Shown piece after piece: positions 1 through 8,592 of a stretch of 16,242 nt of DNA (the first letter of the stretch is position 1; every line of letters begins with the position of its first letter). Where the stretch lies: contig DASXSB010000131.1 of assembly GCA_036506275.1 (NCBI GenBank), positions 1 through 16,242 of the forward strand, written 5' to 3'. The stretch comes from DASXSB01 sp036506275. Lineage in GTDB: Bacteria > Methylomirabilota > Methylomirabilia > Rokubacteriales > CSP1-6. A model generated the notes under the pieces. The model saw only the letters and a list, made by a program, of their open reading frames with translations. It was not told the origin of the DNA and did no database searches. A program made the position numbers and the translations under genes.

Positions 1-9
1 GACATCGCC

Positions 10-1005
10 CTATCCTCTCTCCTGGGAGATCGTGGCCTTGAGCCGCTTCACCCGTTCCAATCTGAGCTCGCGCCGCGCCTGCGCATCCTCCCAGCGCCGC
101 CGCTCGGCGGCGGTGGCGGGGGTGAAGGGACGACAGGGACGCGGCCGGAGATCCGGACCGAGATGCACGAACGTGAGGAAAGCGGTGCACGCGTGCCTCA
201 CCTCGCCCGACCACGGCTTCTCGGCGAGAACCCGCACACCCACCTCGAGCGAGGACGTGCCCACGTAGTTGAGGCCGGCCTGGAACGTCACCACCTCGTG
301 CGTGTGGATCGGCGAGTAGAAGTCCATGGCGTCCAGGCACGCCGTCATCACGAAGCCCTTGCAGTACCGCATGGAGAGGATGCCGCCCGCCTCGTCGATC
401 TCCATCAACATCTTGCCCGGAAACATCATGTTGCCGAAGAGCGCATCCTCGGGCAGCACCGACCGCGCCGATTCGAAACGGTAGCGGATGGTCTCGGGAT
501 CGAGTCCGGCGCCGTCCGGCTCGCCGGCCGCCCGCGCCTTCTTCTGGGCGAAGCGGGCGACGCGCTGCTCGCGGCGAGCGTGGGCGGCGTCCACGAGCAG
601 CCGCTCCTCCGCGTCCCGGGGCTCGATCGTGTCGGCCACCGGGCGCGGATGCGCGTCTTCGTCGACCTTCACGAACGCCAGATGCGAGTTCAGCGTGACC
701 GCGCGCTGTCCCGTCTCGACGTTCTCGCCCCACACCCGCACGCCGACCTCGAGCGAAGTCCGCCCCACGTACTCCACCTGCGCTCTCAGGATGGCGATCT
801 CGCCCACCTTCACCGGATGCAGAAAGTCGATGTCGTCCATGGCGCCGAGGACGACAGTGCCGCGGGCCACCCGGGACGCCGCCATGGTCCCGGCCTGGGT
901 GATCCACTGCATCATGCGACCGCCGTGGATCTGCCCCGGCGCCCCCGCGTGCTCCGGGAACACCCACTGGATCATCTCCACAGTGGTATCGGCGATCGAT
1001 GGCAT
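10..1005 (-). CDS. Double-hotdog acyl-CoA thioesterase (ACOT7/BACH-like)
   Basis: Probable cytosolic enzyme hydrolysing acyl-CoA thioesters to free acid and CoA. It has two hotdog domains in tandem, about residues 5-125 and 175-290, joined by an Arg/Ala-rich linker, with a basic helical C-terminus. Domain 1 carries the GQIHGG turn and central helix (residues 24-39) and a strand pattern VEYVGRTSLEVGVRV that recurs almost identically in domain 2 as LNYVGTSSLEVGVRV, direct evidence of internal duplication. Asp204 in domain 2 (MEIDEAGG) matches the catalytic Asp of the family; the equivalent position in domain 1 is Thr36, and the usual Asn of domain 1 appears to be Gly21. I chose ATG at 1005 because the hotdog fold begins right after it. 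A GTG at 1047 in the same frame would add 14 unconserved residues. Neither start has a clear Shine-Dalgarno. Substrate chain length cannot be told. It is transcribed away from the receiver gene. Confidence 0.85.
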   Translation of the reverse strand: MPSIADTTVEMIQWVFPEHAGAPGQIHGGRMMQWITQAGTMAASRVARGTVVLGAMDDIDFLHPVKVGEIAILRAQVEYVGRTSLEVGVRVWGENVETGQRAVTLNSHLAFVKVDEDAHPRPVADTIEPRDAEERLLVDAAHARREQRVARFAQKKARAAGEPDGAGLDPETIRYRFESARSVLPEDALFGNMMFPGKMLMEIDEAGGILSMRYCKGFVMTACLDAMDFYSPIHTHEVVTFQAGLNYVGTSSLEVGVRVLAEKPWSGEVRHACTAFLTFVHLGPDLRPRPCRPFTPATAAERRRWEDAQARRELRLERVKRLKATISQERG

Positions 1006-1129
1006 AGGCGGAAAACACGAGCGCCCCCGTCGACAGGGAGGGGGCACTCGCCATTTTTACCACGGCGGCGCGAGCTTGCGCAATGTTCGGCGGGAAGAAC
1101 AGGGTCTGTACGCTAATCTGGGATGATCC
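1006..1129. promoter_or_regulatory. Divergent intergenic region, thioesterase / receiver gene
   Basis: These 124 bp separate the divergent thioesterase and receiver genes and must hold both start regions. I see no pair of -35/-10 boxes with acceptable spacing on either strand, no long inverted repeat and no RNA gene. The only SD-like sequence before the receiver ATG is a weak GGGATG. Confidence 0.4.
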
Positions 1130-1492
1130 ATGAAGACCGTCGCCGTGGTGGACGACAATGCCGCCAATCGGCTGCTCGTGGAGGCGATGCTCGAGGACCA
1201 CTACGAGGTCGTCGGCTACCCATCGGGACGAGCCGCCCTCGAGGCCTTCCGCCACCGCAAGCCGGACCTCGTCCTCCTCGACATCTCGATGGCCGGGCTC
1301 GGCGGCGTGCAGACGCTGAAGAGGCTGCGCGCCGACGGCGACCTCTCCTGCCTTCCTGTCATCGCTCTCACCGCGCGCTTCGACGACGACCGGGCGCGGT
1401 ATCTTGCCGCCGGCTTCGACGACTACATGACGAAGCCGGTCAACGAAGAGCACCTGCTCGAAGCGCTGTCGCGATGGCTCGACCGTGACTGA
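1130..1492 (+). CDS. Single-domain response regulator (CheY-like receiver)
   Basis: A 120-residue stand-alone receiver domain with no output domain. It has the full active-site set: acidic pair Asp8/Asp9, phospho-acceptor Asp51 (in LVLLDISM), Thr81 (IALTA) and Lys102 followed by Pro (MTKPV). It should therefore accept phosphate from a histidine kinase and act by protein contact, or as an intermediate in a phosphorelay. Its stop overlaps the GTG start of the hybrid kinase by 8 bp, so the two are very likely co-translated and functionally paired. The ATG at 1130 gives a start directly before the first beta strand; an ATG at 1123 is in another frame. The target protein or process cannot be inferred here. 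Confidence 0.93.
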   Translation: MKTVAVVDDNAANRLLVEAMLEDHYEVVGYPSGRAALEAFRHRKPDLVLLDISMAGLGGVQTLKRLRADGDLSCLPVIALTARFDDDRARYLAAGFDDYMTKPVNEEHLLEALSRWLDRD

Positions 1493-4400
1493 GCCAAAGG
1501 TCGTGCGGGGCGCCCGCCGCCGCGTCAGCCATGCCCTCCTCGGCTTCTCGGCGCGCGCCCGAGTGAACTACGGAATCGGCTTCGCGGTCCTCCTGATCTT
1601 CGGCATCGGCTGGCTCGAGTACCGCACGACCGCCGCCCTCGAGAAGATCACCCGGCGCGCCGCCGCCAGTCACGACGTCCTCGGTCATCTGGGCGAGCTC
1701 CACGCCCATCTCCGCGACGTCGAGGCCGCCCATCTCCGCTATCTGCTTTCCGGCGACGATCGGCATTTGCCGCCCTATACGACGGCGCGGGAGCTCGTGA
1801 CCGAGGACGTGGCCGCATTGCGCAAGGGCCTCGCCGCCGACCGCGAGTTCCCGCGCCGACTCGACGTGCTGGAGCCGCTGATCCAGACGCGCTTCGCCGA
1901 GTTCGACGAAGCGGCGGTGAGCCGGCGCCAGGGCGCGCTCGACACCGCTGCCCGCGCCGCCACCGGCGACAAGGGCCTCGAGGGACGCGATCGGCTTCGG
2001 AAGCAGCTGGATGAGATGCGAGCAGCGGAACAGGAGGCGCTCGACGAGGCGCTCCTGGAGCGGGCGGCGCGTGCTCGCGACGTCCGCCTCGTCATCGCGG
2101 GCGCGAGCGGCTGCGCCCTGCTCGTGGTCGGGCTGGCCGCCCTCGCGCTCAATCTGCAGATCACGGGACGCGAGCGCGTGCAGCGCGCGGGCGCGGGGGC
2201 GGCGCGCCGGCTCGACGCCGTGCTCGGCGTGAGCGAGGAGCTGCTCCGCTCCCACGAGCTGACGGCGGTGCTCCAGATCATCGCCCGGCGGGCGGCGGGA
2301 CTGATGGAGCCGGCGTCGGCCGCGATTTACGTCTGGGACGAGGCGGCGGGGATGCTGGTGCCGCGCGCGTGGTTCGGCTTCGGCGAATGGATGGGACGTA
2401 CGCGCTACCGGCTCGGCGAGGGTCTGCCCGGCAGCGTCGCCCAGCGCCGTCGCGGCCTCATGCTCGACGATTACCGCCGCTCCCCGCTCGCCGATCCCGC
2501 CGTCGTCCGCCTCACGCGGGTCACGTCCGCGCTCGTGGAGCCGATCCTCCACGACGATCGCCTCCTGGGCGTGCTCGCCGTCCATCAAGAGGTGACGCCG
2601 CGGCCCATCACCCGGCAGCACCGGCTCTTGACCGGGTTCTTCGTCACCCAGGCGGCGATGGCGATCGACAACGCGCGGCTCGCGGAATCCCTCGCGAATG
2701 TCCGCGCGGCGGTGGCGGATCGCACCGCGCTCGCCGGTGTGGCCGGCGCCGCCCGCGATGCCGACACGACCGAGAGCCTGCGACGCATGTGCCGCGAGGT
2801 CGCGCGCTGCGCGGGCGCCGACATGGTGGTGGCCTTCGTGCGCGCGCGTGACGGCGAACCGATGCGGCCGGTGGCCGGCTATCACGTTCCCAAGCCCGCC
2901 CTCGAGCGGCTGGAGCCGGCAGCCATCGAGCTGACGGGGACGGAGCCGTGGTCCGAGATCGTCAATGGCGGCGACGTGGCGTGGACGCCGGACGTCAAGG
3001 CCGAGGAGGGCTTCGCCGGCTCCGGGCTACAGCCTCTCGCCCATCGCGCCGCCGCGGTGGTGCCGATCCCCGGAGATCGGGAGCTCGACGGTCTCTTGTA
3101 CCTGACGTGGTGGGAGCAGGCGTGCCATCTCGACGAGGGCCGCCTCGTCACGCTGCGCGCGGTGGGGCGCGCCGCCGCCGTCGTCGTGCGCACGTCGCGT
3201 CTGGCGGGCGCTCTCGACACCGCCGCCGCCCGCCTCGATCTCGTCACCGGCATCGCTCAGCACCTCGCCGCCGCCACCGATCCGGAGCTCGCGCTGAAGG
3301 CCCTCGTGCGCGGCGCCGGTCAGCTCACGGGAGCGCCCGTGGTCTCCGTGTGGCAAGTGGACGAAGCGCGTCGCACCCTCGAGCTCGGCGCGTTCATCGA
3401 CCAGGTCACCGGCGCCTCGGCGCCGACGCGAGAGCTGCGCTTCGGCGAGGGGCCGGTCGGCTGGGTGGCCGAGCACCGCGAGATCCTTGGCGCCGACGAT
3501 GTCGCGAGCGACGCGCGCTTCACCGGCGATCCGTGGGTGGAGCGCCGCAATCTCCCGAGCTTTCTCGCGCTCCCCATCGTCTCCGCCGAGTCGCTCGTCG
3601 CCGTGATCGTGCTCCAGGGACAGCGTCCCCTGCGCGTGGGACCGAGCGAGCTCAAGATTCTCCAGTGTCTGGGCGCGCAGGCGATGCTCGCCGCCCGCGC
3701 CGCCGCCACCGCCGCTCTTCCCGTCGCCGCCGACGAGGCGGCCGCCGACGCTTCTGCGCGCGCGCACGGCGAGTTCCTGGGGAGCCTGGCCCACGAGCTG
3801 CGCACGCCGCTCAACTCCGTGGTCGGGTTCTGTCGCGTCCTTCTGAAGAATCGTGGCGGGAACCTCCAGGAGAAGGACCTCACGTACCTGCGCCGGATCC
3901 AGGAAAACGGCAAACGGTTGCTGGGACTCGTCGACGCCGCGCTCGCCCTCGCGCGCCTCGAGAAGGCGTCGCCCACGGTGGCCCCGGTGACCATAGACAC
4001 GGTGGTGGCGGGGGCGCTGGAAGCGATCGCGACCGACATCGGCGAGGGTGAGGAGCTGCGCGTGGTGGCGGAGGTCCCGTCGCCGGTGGCGCCGATCCAC
4101 ACCGACGCCGCCAAGCTCCAGCACGCGCTCGTGCATCTGATCTCGCTCGCGCGCAAGTCCGGCGGGAACGTCACGGTGCGCGTCGAGGTCCACGAAACCG
4201 ACGCGCGGCCGCTGCGCATCGACATCCTCGACGACGGGGGAGAAGGCGCCGAGGAGTGGTCGGGCCTCGGGCTCACCCTTTCTCGATCGCTCCTGGATCT
4301 CCTCGGCTTCCACCTGGAGGTGCGCCACGAGGCGGGACCGACGCCGGCCTTCCGCATCCTCCTCGCCGGTGGTCGCCCCGCGCTGCATCCGGCCGCCGGC

Positions 4401-5231
4401 CCGCGGTCGTTGCCGGAGGCGGGCGCGATGGCGACGCCGGAGGGCCTCGATCTCGTGGCCTTCAGCGGCCAGCTCGTCCTCGTCATCGACCACAAGTCCA
4501 AGACGCGCGCCCGGCTCAAGCGCTACTTCGAGAAGTTCGGGTGCACGGTCATCACGTCGTCGTCGGGCAAGCGCGGCCTGAACCTCGCCCAGCGCCACCG
4601 GCCCCAGCTGATCACCGTCGATCCCGAGCTGCCGAAGATGAACGGCTGGGAGGTCGCGCAGGCGATCAAGGAAGACGCCGCGCTGAAGGAGACGCCGGTG
4701 GTCGTGGTGAGCGGCGACGCCGTCGACACCCGACGGCCGCTCGCGGGCGCGGTGGACGTGGTGGAGCGGCCGGTGACGCGCGAGGGCCTCTCGAAGGCGC
4801 TGAAAGGCCGCGTCGACGGTCACCGCAGCCGCGTCCTCGTCGTGGAGGACGACGAGGACGTGCGCACGCTCATCACGAACTATCTCGCGGGCGAGGCGAG
4901 CGAAGTGAAGACGGTGGCGAACGGCCGCGAGGCGCTGAGCGCGCTGGAGACGTTCACGCCCGATCTCATCATCCTCGATCTGCTCATGCCCGTCCTCGAC
5001 GGCCTCACCTTCCTGGCCATGCTCCGTCGCCATCCCCGCCACGCCGCGGTTCCCGTGGTGGTGGTCACCGTGAAGGACCTGTCGACGCGGGAGGCGAGCT
5101 GGCTCGGGGAGGAGACGATCACCGTGCTCCGGAAGGACGAGACGCTGGAGGACGAGCTTCGTCAAGTCTTGCACGGCATCGTCGAGCACAAGCGCCTGCC
5201 CGCCGTCGAGCGCTTCCCGTCGCCGCCCTGA
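1485..5231 (+). CDS. Membrane hybrid histidine kinase: CHASE3, 3 GAF, HisKA/degenerate ATPase, 2 receivers
   Basis: A 1248-residue sensor. In order: basic N-terminus; membrane helix at about 27-44; extracytoplasmic helical CHASE3-like domain with HLRYLLSGDD; second membrane helix at about 202-224; three GAF-type domains at about 243-400, 405-570 and 578-745; HisKA with phospho-acceptor His770 (AHELRTPLN); an ATPase domain at about 865-955; receiver 1 at about 996-1105; receiver 2 at about 1116-1240. The ATPase domain is unusual: the N-box reads LVHLISLA, with His884 and Leu888 where family members have Asn, and only five residues separate the G1 motif (Asp917, Gly919, Gly921) from G2 (GLGL at 927), so the F-box and lid are missing. 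Receiver 1 has Asp1046 but Arg1095 instead of the invariant Lys; receiver 2 has Asp1165 and Lys1217. The GTG start overlaps the upstream receiver gene (GTGACTGA). The signal sensed is unknown. Confidence 0.92.
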   Translation: MTEPKVVRGARRRVSHALLGFSARARVNYGIGFAVLLIFGIGWLEYRTTAALEKITRRAAASHDVLGHLGELHAHLRDVEAAHLRYLLSGDDRHLPPYTTARELVTEDVAALRKGLAADREFPRRLDVLEPLIQTRFAEFDEAAVSRRQGALDTAARAATGDKGLEGRDRLRKQLDEMRAAEQEALDEALLERAARARDVRLVIAGASGCALLVVGLAALALNLQITGRERVQRAGAGAARRLDAVLGVSEELLRSHELTAVLQIIARRAAGLMEPASAAIYVWDEAAGMLVPRAWFGFGEWMGRTRYRLGEGLPGSVAQRRRGLMLDDYRRSPLADPAVVRLTRVTSALVEPILHDDRLLGVLAVHQEVTPRPITRQHRLLTGFFVTQAAMAIDNARLAESLANVRAAVADRTALAGVAGAARDADTTESLRRMCREVARCAGADMVVAFVRARDGEPMRPVAGYHVPKPALERLEPAAIELTGTEPWSEIVNGGDVAWTPDVKAEEGFAGSGLQPLAHRAAAVVPIPGDRELDGLLYLTWWEQACHLDEGRLVTLRAVGRAAAVVVRTSRLAGALDTAAARLDLVTGIAQHLAAATDPELALKALVRGAGQLTGAPVVSVWQVDEARRTLELGAFIDQVTGASAPTRELRFGEGPVGWVAEHREILGADDVASDARFTGDPWVERRNLPSFLALPIVSAESLVAVIVLQGQRPLRVGPSELKILQCLGAQAMLAARAAATAALPVAADEAAADASARAHGEFLGSLAHELRTPLNSVVGFCRVLLKNRGGNLQEKDLTYLRRIQENGKRLLGLVDAALALARLEKASPTVAPVTIDTVVAGALEAIATDIGEGEELRVVAEVPSPVAPIHTDAAKLQHALVHLISLARKSGGNVTVRVEVHETDARPLRIDILDDGGEGAEEWSGLGLTLSRSLLDLLGFHLEVRHEAGPTPAFRILLAGGRPALHPAAGPRSLPEAGAMATPEGLDLVAFSGQLVLVIDHKSKTRARLKRYFEKFGCTVITSSSGKRGLNLAQRHRPQLITVDPELPKMNGWEVAQAIKEDAALKETPVVVVSGDAVDTRRPLAGAVDVVERPVTREGLSKALKGRVDGHRSRVLVVEDDEDVRTLITNYLAGEASEVKTVANGREALSALETFTPDLIILDLLMPVLDGLTFLAMLRRHPRHAAVPVVVVTVKDLSTREASWLGEETITVLRKDETLEDELRQVLHGIVEHKRLPAVERFPSPP

Positions 5232-5239
5232 GGGCGGCG
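5221..5239. terminator. Perfect hairpin at the convergent gene ends, candidate bidirectional terminator
   Basis: An 8-bp perfect inverted repeat, CGCCGCCC and GGGCGGCG, flanks the TGA stop codon of the kinase gene, which forms the three-base loop. The stop of the convergent permease gene begins two bases further on. There is no T-tract on either side, so it is not a textbook intrinsic terminator. Its position between two converging operons suggests a role in ending transcription or protecting mRNA 3' ends. Confidence 0.5.
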
Positions 5240-5240
5240 C

Positions 5241-6068
5241 CTACTCGCGAAAGCGCGGATCGAGGAGATCGCGCAGGCCGTCCCCGAGGAGGTTGACGCC
5301 GAGGACGGCGAGCAGGAGCGCGAGACCGGGAAAGACCGCCACCCACCACGCCGTCACCAGGAACGTCTGCCCGTCCGCCAGCATCGCGCCCCACGACAAC
5401 GTCGGCGACTGCGCGCCGAGCCCGAGGAAGGAAAGCCCCGCCTCCGCCACCATGTTGCTGCCCACCCCGATGGTGGCGGCCACGAGCAAGGGGCCCAGCG
5501 CGTTCGGCAGCAGGTGCTGGACCATGATCTTCACGTCGCCGGCACCGAGAGCGCGCGCGGCCTGGACGTGCTCGCGCGCTTTCAGGGAGAGCACGGCGCC
5601 GCGCATGACGCGGGCGATCGTCGTCCATCCGAGGGCGACGAGGACGATGACGACCTTGTCGAGCCCGGGGCGCTCGAAGACCGCGATGAGCCCGATGGCG
5701 AGGACGAGAGACGGGAACGCCATCACGACGTCGGTGGCGCGCATCAGCAGGGCGTCGAGTGCGCCGCCGTAGTAGCCGGCGAGGAGGCCGATGACGCACC
5801 CGATGAAGGCGGCGAGCAGCTCCACCCCAAGCCCCACCGCCAGCGAGACGCGGCCGGCCCACAGGACGCGGGAGAGGAGGTCACGTCCGAGCGCGTCCGT
5901 TCCGAGCGGGTGCGCGCCCCCCGGGCGCGCGAGCGTGGTGGCGCCGGCGAGCGCGGTCGGATCGTAGGGGGCAAGCGCGGGCGCCAGCAGCGACACGAGC
6001 GCGAAGAGCGCGACGAGGGCGACGCCGGTCAGGAAGCCGCGGTGCCGGAGCGCGCTAGGACGCGCCAC
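5241..6068 (-). CDS. ABC transporter permease, DppC/OppC type
   Basis: Inner-membrane permease subunit of a peptide/nickel-family (oligopeptide-type) ABC importer, 275 residues. The sequence shows an N-terminal membrane helix (LTGVALVALFALVSLLAPAL), the OppC N-terminal pattern ending in HPLGTDALGRDLLSRVL, then a five-helix binding-protein-dependent transport domain. The cytoplasmic EAA loop that docks the ATPase is visible around residues 165-195 (AARALGAGD...LLPNALGP). The GTG start lies inside the 3' end of the DppB-type gene (14-bp overlap), indicating translational coupling. It is the last gene of its operon and runs convergently into the hybrid kinase gene. No ATP-binding subunit follows, so the ATPases must be encoded elsewhere. 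Substrate (peptide, opine, metal chelate or other) is not determinable. Confidence 0.92.
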   Translation of the reverse strand: MARPSALRHRGFLTGVALVALFALVSLLAPALAPYDPTALAGATTLARPGGAHPLGTDALGRDLLSRVLWAGRVSLAVGLGVELLAAFIGCVIGLLAGYYGGALDALLMRATDVVMAFPSLVLAIGLIAVFERPGLDKVVIVLVALGWTTIARVMRGAVLSLKAREHVQAARALGAGDVKIMVQHLLPNALGPLLVAATIGVGSNMVAEAGLSFLGLGAQSPTLSWGAMLADGQTFLVTAWWVAVFPGLALLLAVLGVNLLGDGLRDLLDPRFRE

Positions 6069-6999
6069 GCCGGGTGCGAGGGTCGATGACCAGGTAGGCG
6101 AGATCGACGGCGAGATTGCCGAGCACGTACACGAGCGCGAACACCATGACCGCCCCCATCACGACGGGAAGATCCCGCTGGCCGACGGCGGCCACGAGCA
6201 GCCGTCCCACGCCCGGCCACGCGAACACGGTCTCCGTGAGCGGCGCCCCCACCAGGAGGTCGGCGAGCCCGATTCCGATCACGGTCACGATCGGGATCAG
6301 CGCATTGCGGAAGGCGTGCTTGGCGAGGACGATCGGCTCCGAGAGGCCCTTCGCGCGCGCGGTCTGCATGTAATCCTGGCGCACGACCTCGAGCAGGCTC
6401 GACCGCGTCATGCGCGCCACCGTGCCGGTGTGGAGGGCGCCGAGCGCAAAGGCGGGAAGCACCAGATAGCGAAGGTCGCCGCCGCCGTAGCCGGACACGG
6501 GCAACCAGCCAAGGTTCACCGCGAACACGAGCGAGAGCATCATGCCGAGCCAGAACACCGGGGTGGAGATGCCGAGCACGGCCGCCCCCATGAGGACGTG
6601 ATCGAGGGCCCCGCCCGGACGGACGGCGGCGAGAGCGCCCACGGCCACGCCGAGCACGATCGAGATCACGGTGGCGGCGACGGCGAGGCGGACGGTGGCG
6701 GGCAAGCGCTCGAAGATCACCTCGGTGACCGGACGCTGCTCGCGAAACGACTGGCCGAGGTCGCCGCGGAGAACACGCCCGATCCACGTCACGTACTGGA
6801 CGGGCAACGGGCGATCGAGCGCGTACTCGCGACGCATGCGCTCGAGGGCCTCGGGATCGGCGCGCTGCCCCATGGCGGCGCGGGCGGGATCACCGAGGGC
6901 GACCGCGTTCAGGACGAAGACGAGCAGCGTGATGCCGAAGAGCACGGGAACGAGGGCGAGCAGGCGTCCGGCGAGCGGACGTCCGAGGTCAGCCAGCAC
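6055..6999 (-). CDS. ABC transporter permease, DppB/OppB type
   Basis: Inner-membrane permease partner of the DppC-type subunit, 314 residues, a usual length for the family. It has an N-terminal membrane helix at about residues 10-32, the OppB-type extracytoplasmic segment with YALDRPLPVQYVTWIGRVLRGDLGQS, and a core of five further hydrophobic helices. The EAA loop is near residues 200-235 (TARAKGL...KHAFRNALIP), and TVFAWPGVGRLL follows, a typical DppB-family signature. The start is a GTG 15 bp after the stop of binding protein 2, with no evident Shine-Dalgarno, so coupling to the upstream gene is likely. It would form a heterodimeric channel with the product of 5241-6068. Confidence 0.92.
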   Translation of the reverse strand: MLADLGRPLAGRLLALVPVLFGITLLVFVLNAVALGDPARAAMGQRADPEALERMRREYALDRPLPVQYVTWIGRVLRGDLGQSFREQRPVTEVIFERLPATVRLAVAATVISIVLGVAVGALAAVRPGGALDHVLMGAAVLGISTPVFWLGMMLSLVFAVNLGWLPVSGYGGGDLRYLVLPAFALGALHTGTVARMTRSSLLEVVRQDYMQTARAKGLSEPIVLAKHAFRNALIPIVTVIGIGLADLLVGAPLTETVFAWPGVGRLLVAAVGQRDLPVVMGAVMVFALVYVLGNLAVDLAYLVIDPRTRRGAS

Positions 7000-7014
7000 G
7001 CGGCGCCGCCCGCG

Positions 7015-8592
7015 CTACTTCTCGAGCCAGACCTTGCGCAGCGGCGAGAGGAACTCCGGCGCCGAGGATAGCGCGGTGCGCTCCAGGCCCTTGACGGTGG
7101 GCTTGATGAGGGCGCGGCTGGTGTAGTGGTACAGCGAGATCCACACGGCGTCGTCGAGGATCGTCTGCTCCGCCTCCGCATAGCGCGCGTAGCGCGCGGC
7201 GGACGGGGCGAGCGTGTCCGCCTCGTCGAAGAGCCGGTCGAGGCGGGGATTGCGGTAGCGCGACGTGTTGCCGGCGGCGCCGACGTTGCGCGAGTGGAAG
7301 AGGACGGTGAGGAAGTTCTCGGGGTCGGGATAGTCCGCGATCCAGCCCTGGCGAAAGAAGCTCACGTTGCCGTCGTCCACGAGCTTGATGTGGGCGGCCC
7401 AGTCCAGCCGCCGCAGCTCCACGGTCAGGCCGATCTCCTTCAGCTGCGACTGGAGCACCTCCGCGATGCGCTGGTTGGCGTCGGCGGTGTTGAAGTTGTA
7501 GGCGATCGCGGGCAAGCCGCGCCCGCCGGCGAACCCGGCCTCGGCGAGCAGCCGCTTGGCCAGCTCGCGGTCGAGCGGGAGCCGCTTCACGCCGGCCGCG
7601 TAGCCGGGCAGCGAAGGCGGCAGGATCCCGCGCGCCGCCAGCACGCATCCCTCGAGGAGGCGATCGACGATGATCGAGGGATCGATCGCGTGCGCCACCG
7701 CCTTCCGCACGCGCACGTCGTTGAACGGCGCCTTCTCGACGTTGAAGCGCACGCCGTGAGTGCCGAGGGTGGGCCAGATGGCGACCTCGCCCTGAAGCTG
7801 GGGATCGGTCTTCGCGGCCTGGCAATGGCCGGTGGGGATGTCGGTGAAGTCGAGCTGCCCCGCGCGGTACTCGTTGAAGCGCGTGATCTCGGCCGGGATG
7901 ATCCGGAACACCACGCGCTCGAGCAGGGGCGCCCCCCGGAAGTGGTCGCGGAAGCGCTCCAGCGCTACCTGGTCGTCACGGCGCCAGGACACGAAGCGGA
8001 AGGCGCCGGTGCCGACGGGCTGGCTCGCGAAGTTCCCGCCGCGTCGCTCCACCTCTTCGCGCGGCACGACGGAGGCGGCGTCGTACGCCATGAGATGGAG
8101 AAACGGCGCGAACGGCTTGTCGAGGCGCAGCTCGACGGTGACGTCGTCGACGACGCGGATCCCGGGGATCTCGGCCCCGGTCCCCTTGATGTACTCACGC
8201 GCGCCCGTGATCTTCTCGAACACCCACGGTCGCTTGCCCTTGGCCGCGCGCTCGAACGAGTACTTCACGTCGGCGGCCTTCAGCTCGCGGCCGTTGTGGA
8301 ACTTCACGCCGCGACGAAGCGTGAACGTGTAGGTGCGCTGATCGCCGCTCACCGTCCACCGCTCGGCGAGGGCGCTCACCGGCGTGAGCTTCTCGTCCAG
8401 CTCGAGGAGGCCGTCGAACACCTGCCGGATGACCGCGGAGGACGTCGTGTCGCTGGCGGCGGCGGGATCGAGGGTAGGAGGATCGGAGTTGAAGACCGCG
8501 CGCAGTGTTCCGCCCTGGCGCGGCGCCTGGGCGAAGACGATGGAGGCAGCGGCGAGCGCGGCCATCACCACGGCCGCGACGATACGAATCAT
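7015..8592 (-). CDS. ABC transporter substrate-binding protein, family 5 (second of two)
   Basis: Secreted periplasmic solute-binding protein of the peptide/nickel (SBP_bac_5) family, 525 residues. It begins with a signal peptide: Arg3, a hydrophobic stretch at 4-20, and a likely cut after SIVFA. Family hallmarks follow: SDPPTLDPA, VFDGLLELDE, FTLRRGVKFHNG, VGTGAFRFVSWRRDD and WIADYPDPENFL. There is no lipobox cysteine. The ATG at 8592 overlaps the stop of the upstream binding-protein gene as ATGA, so the two genes are coupled. It is followed 15 bp later by the permease pair, which it most probably serves. The ligand cannot be read from sequence. The protein is clearly homologous to, but well diverged from, the first binding protein. 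Confidence 0.92.
   Translation of the reverse strand: MIRIVAAVVMAALAAASIVFAQAPRQGGTLRAVFNSDPPTLDPAAASDTTSSAVIRQVFDGLLELDEKLTPVSALAERWTVSGDQRTYTFTLRRGVKFHNGRELKAADVKYSFERAAKGKRPWVFEKITGAREYIKGTGAEIPGIRVVDDVTVELRLDKPFAPFLHLMAYDAASVVPREEVERRGGNFASQPVGTGAFRFVSWRRDDQVALERFRDHFRGAPLLERVVFRIIPAEITRFNEYRAGQLDFTDIPTGHCQAAKTDPQLQGEVAIWPTLGTHGVRFNVEKAPFNDVRVRKAVAHAIDPSIIVDRLLEGCVLAARGILPPSLPGYAAGVKRLPLDRELAKRLLAEAGFAGGRGLPAIAYNFNTADANQRIAEVLQSQLKEIGLTVELRRLDWAAHIKLVDDGNVSFFRQGWIADYPDPENFLTVLFHSRNVGAAGNTSRYRNPRLDRLFDEADTLAPSAARYARYAEAEQTILDDAVWISLYHYTSRALIKPTVKGLERTALSSAPEFLSPLRKVWLEK

Noticed and set aside
1123..1488. A 121-codon frame starting at the ATG seven bases before the receiver gene.
   Set aside because: The product is an Arg/Pro-rich out-of-frame reading of the receiver gene.
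3027..5189. A 720-codon open frame on the minus strand opposite the kinase gene.
   Set aside because: Its composition is His/Arg/Glu-rich with no domain pattern, as expected for the antisense of a G/C-rich gene; the plus-strand kinase domains are unambiguous.
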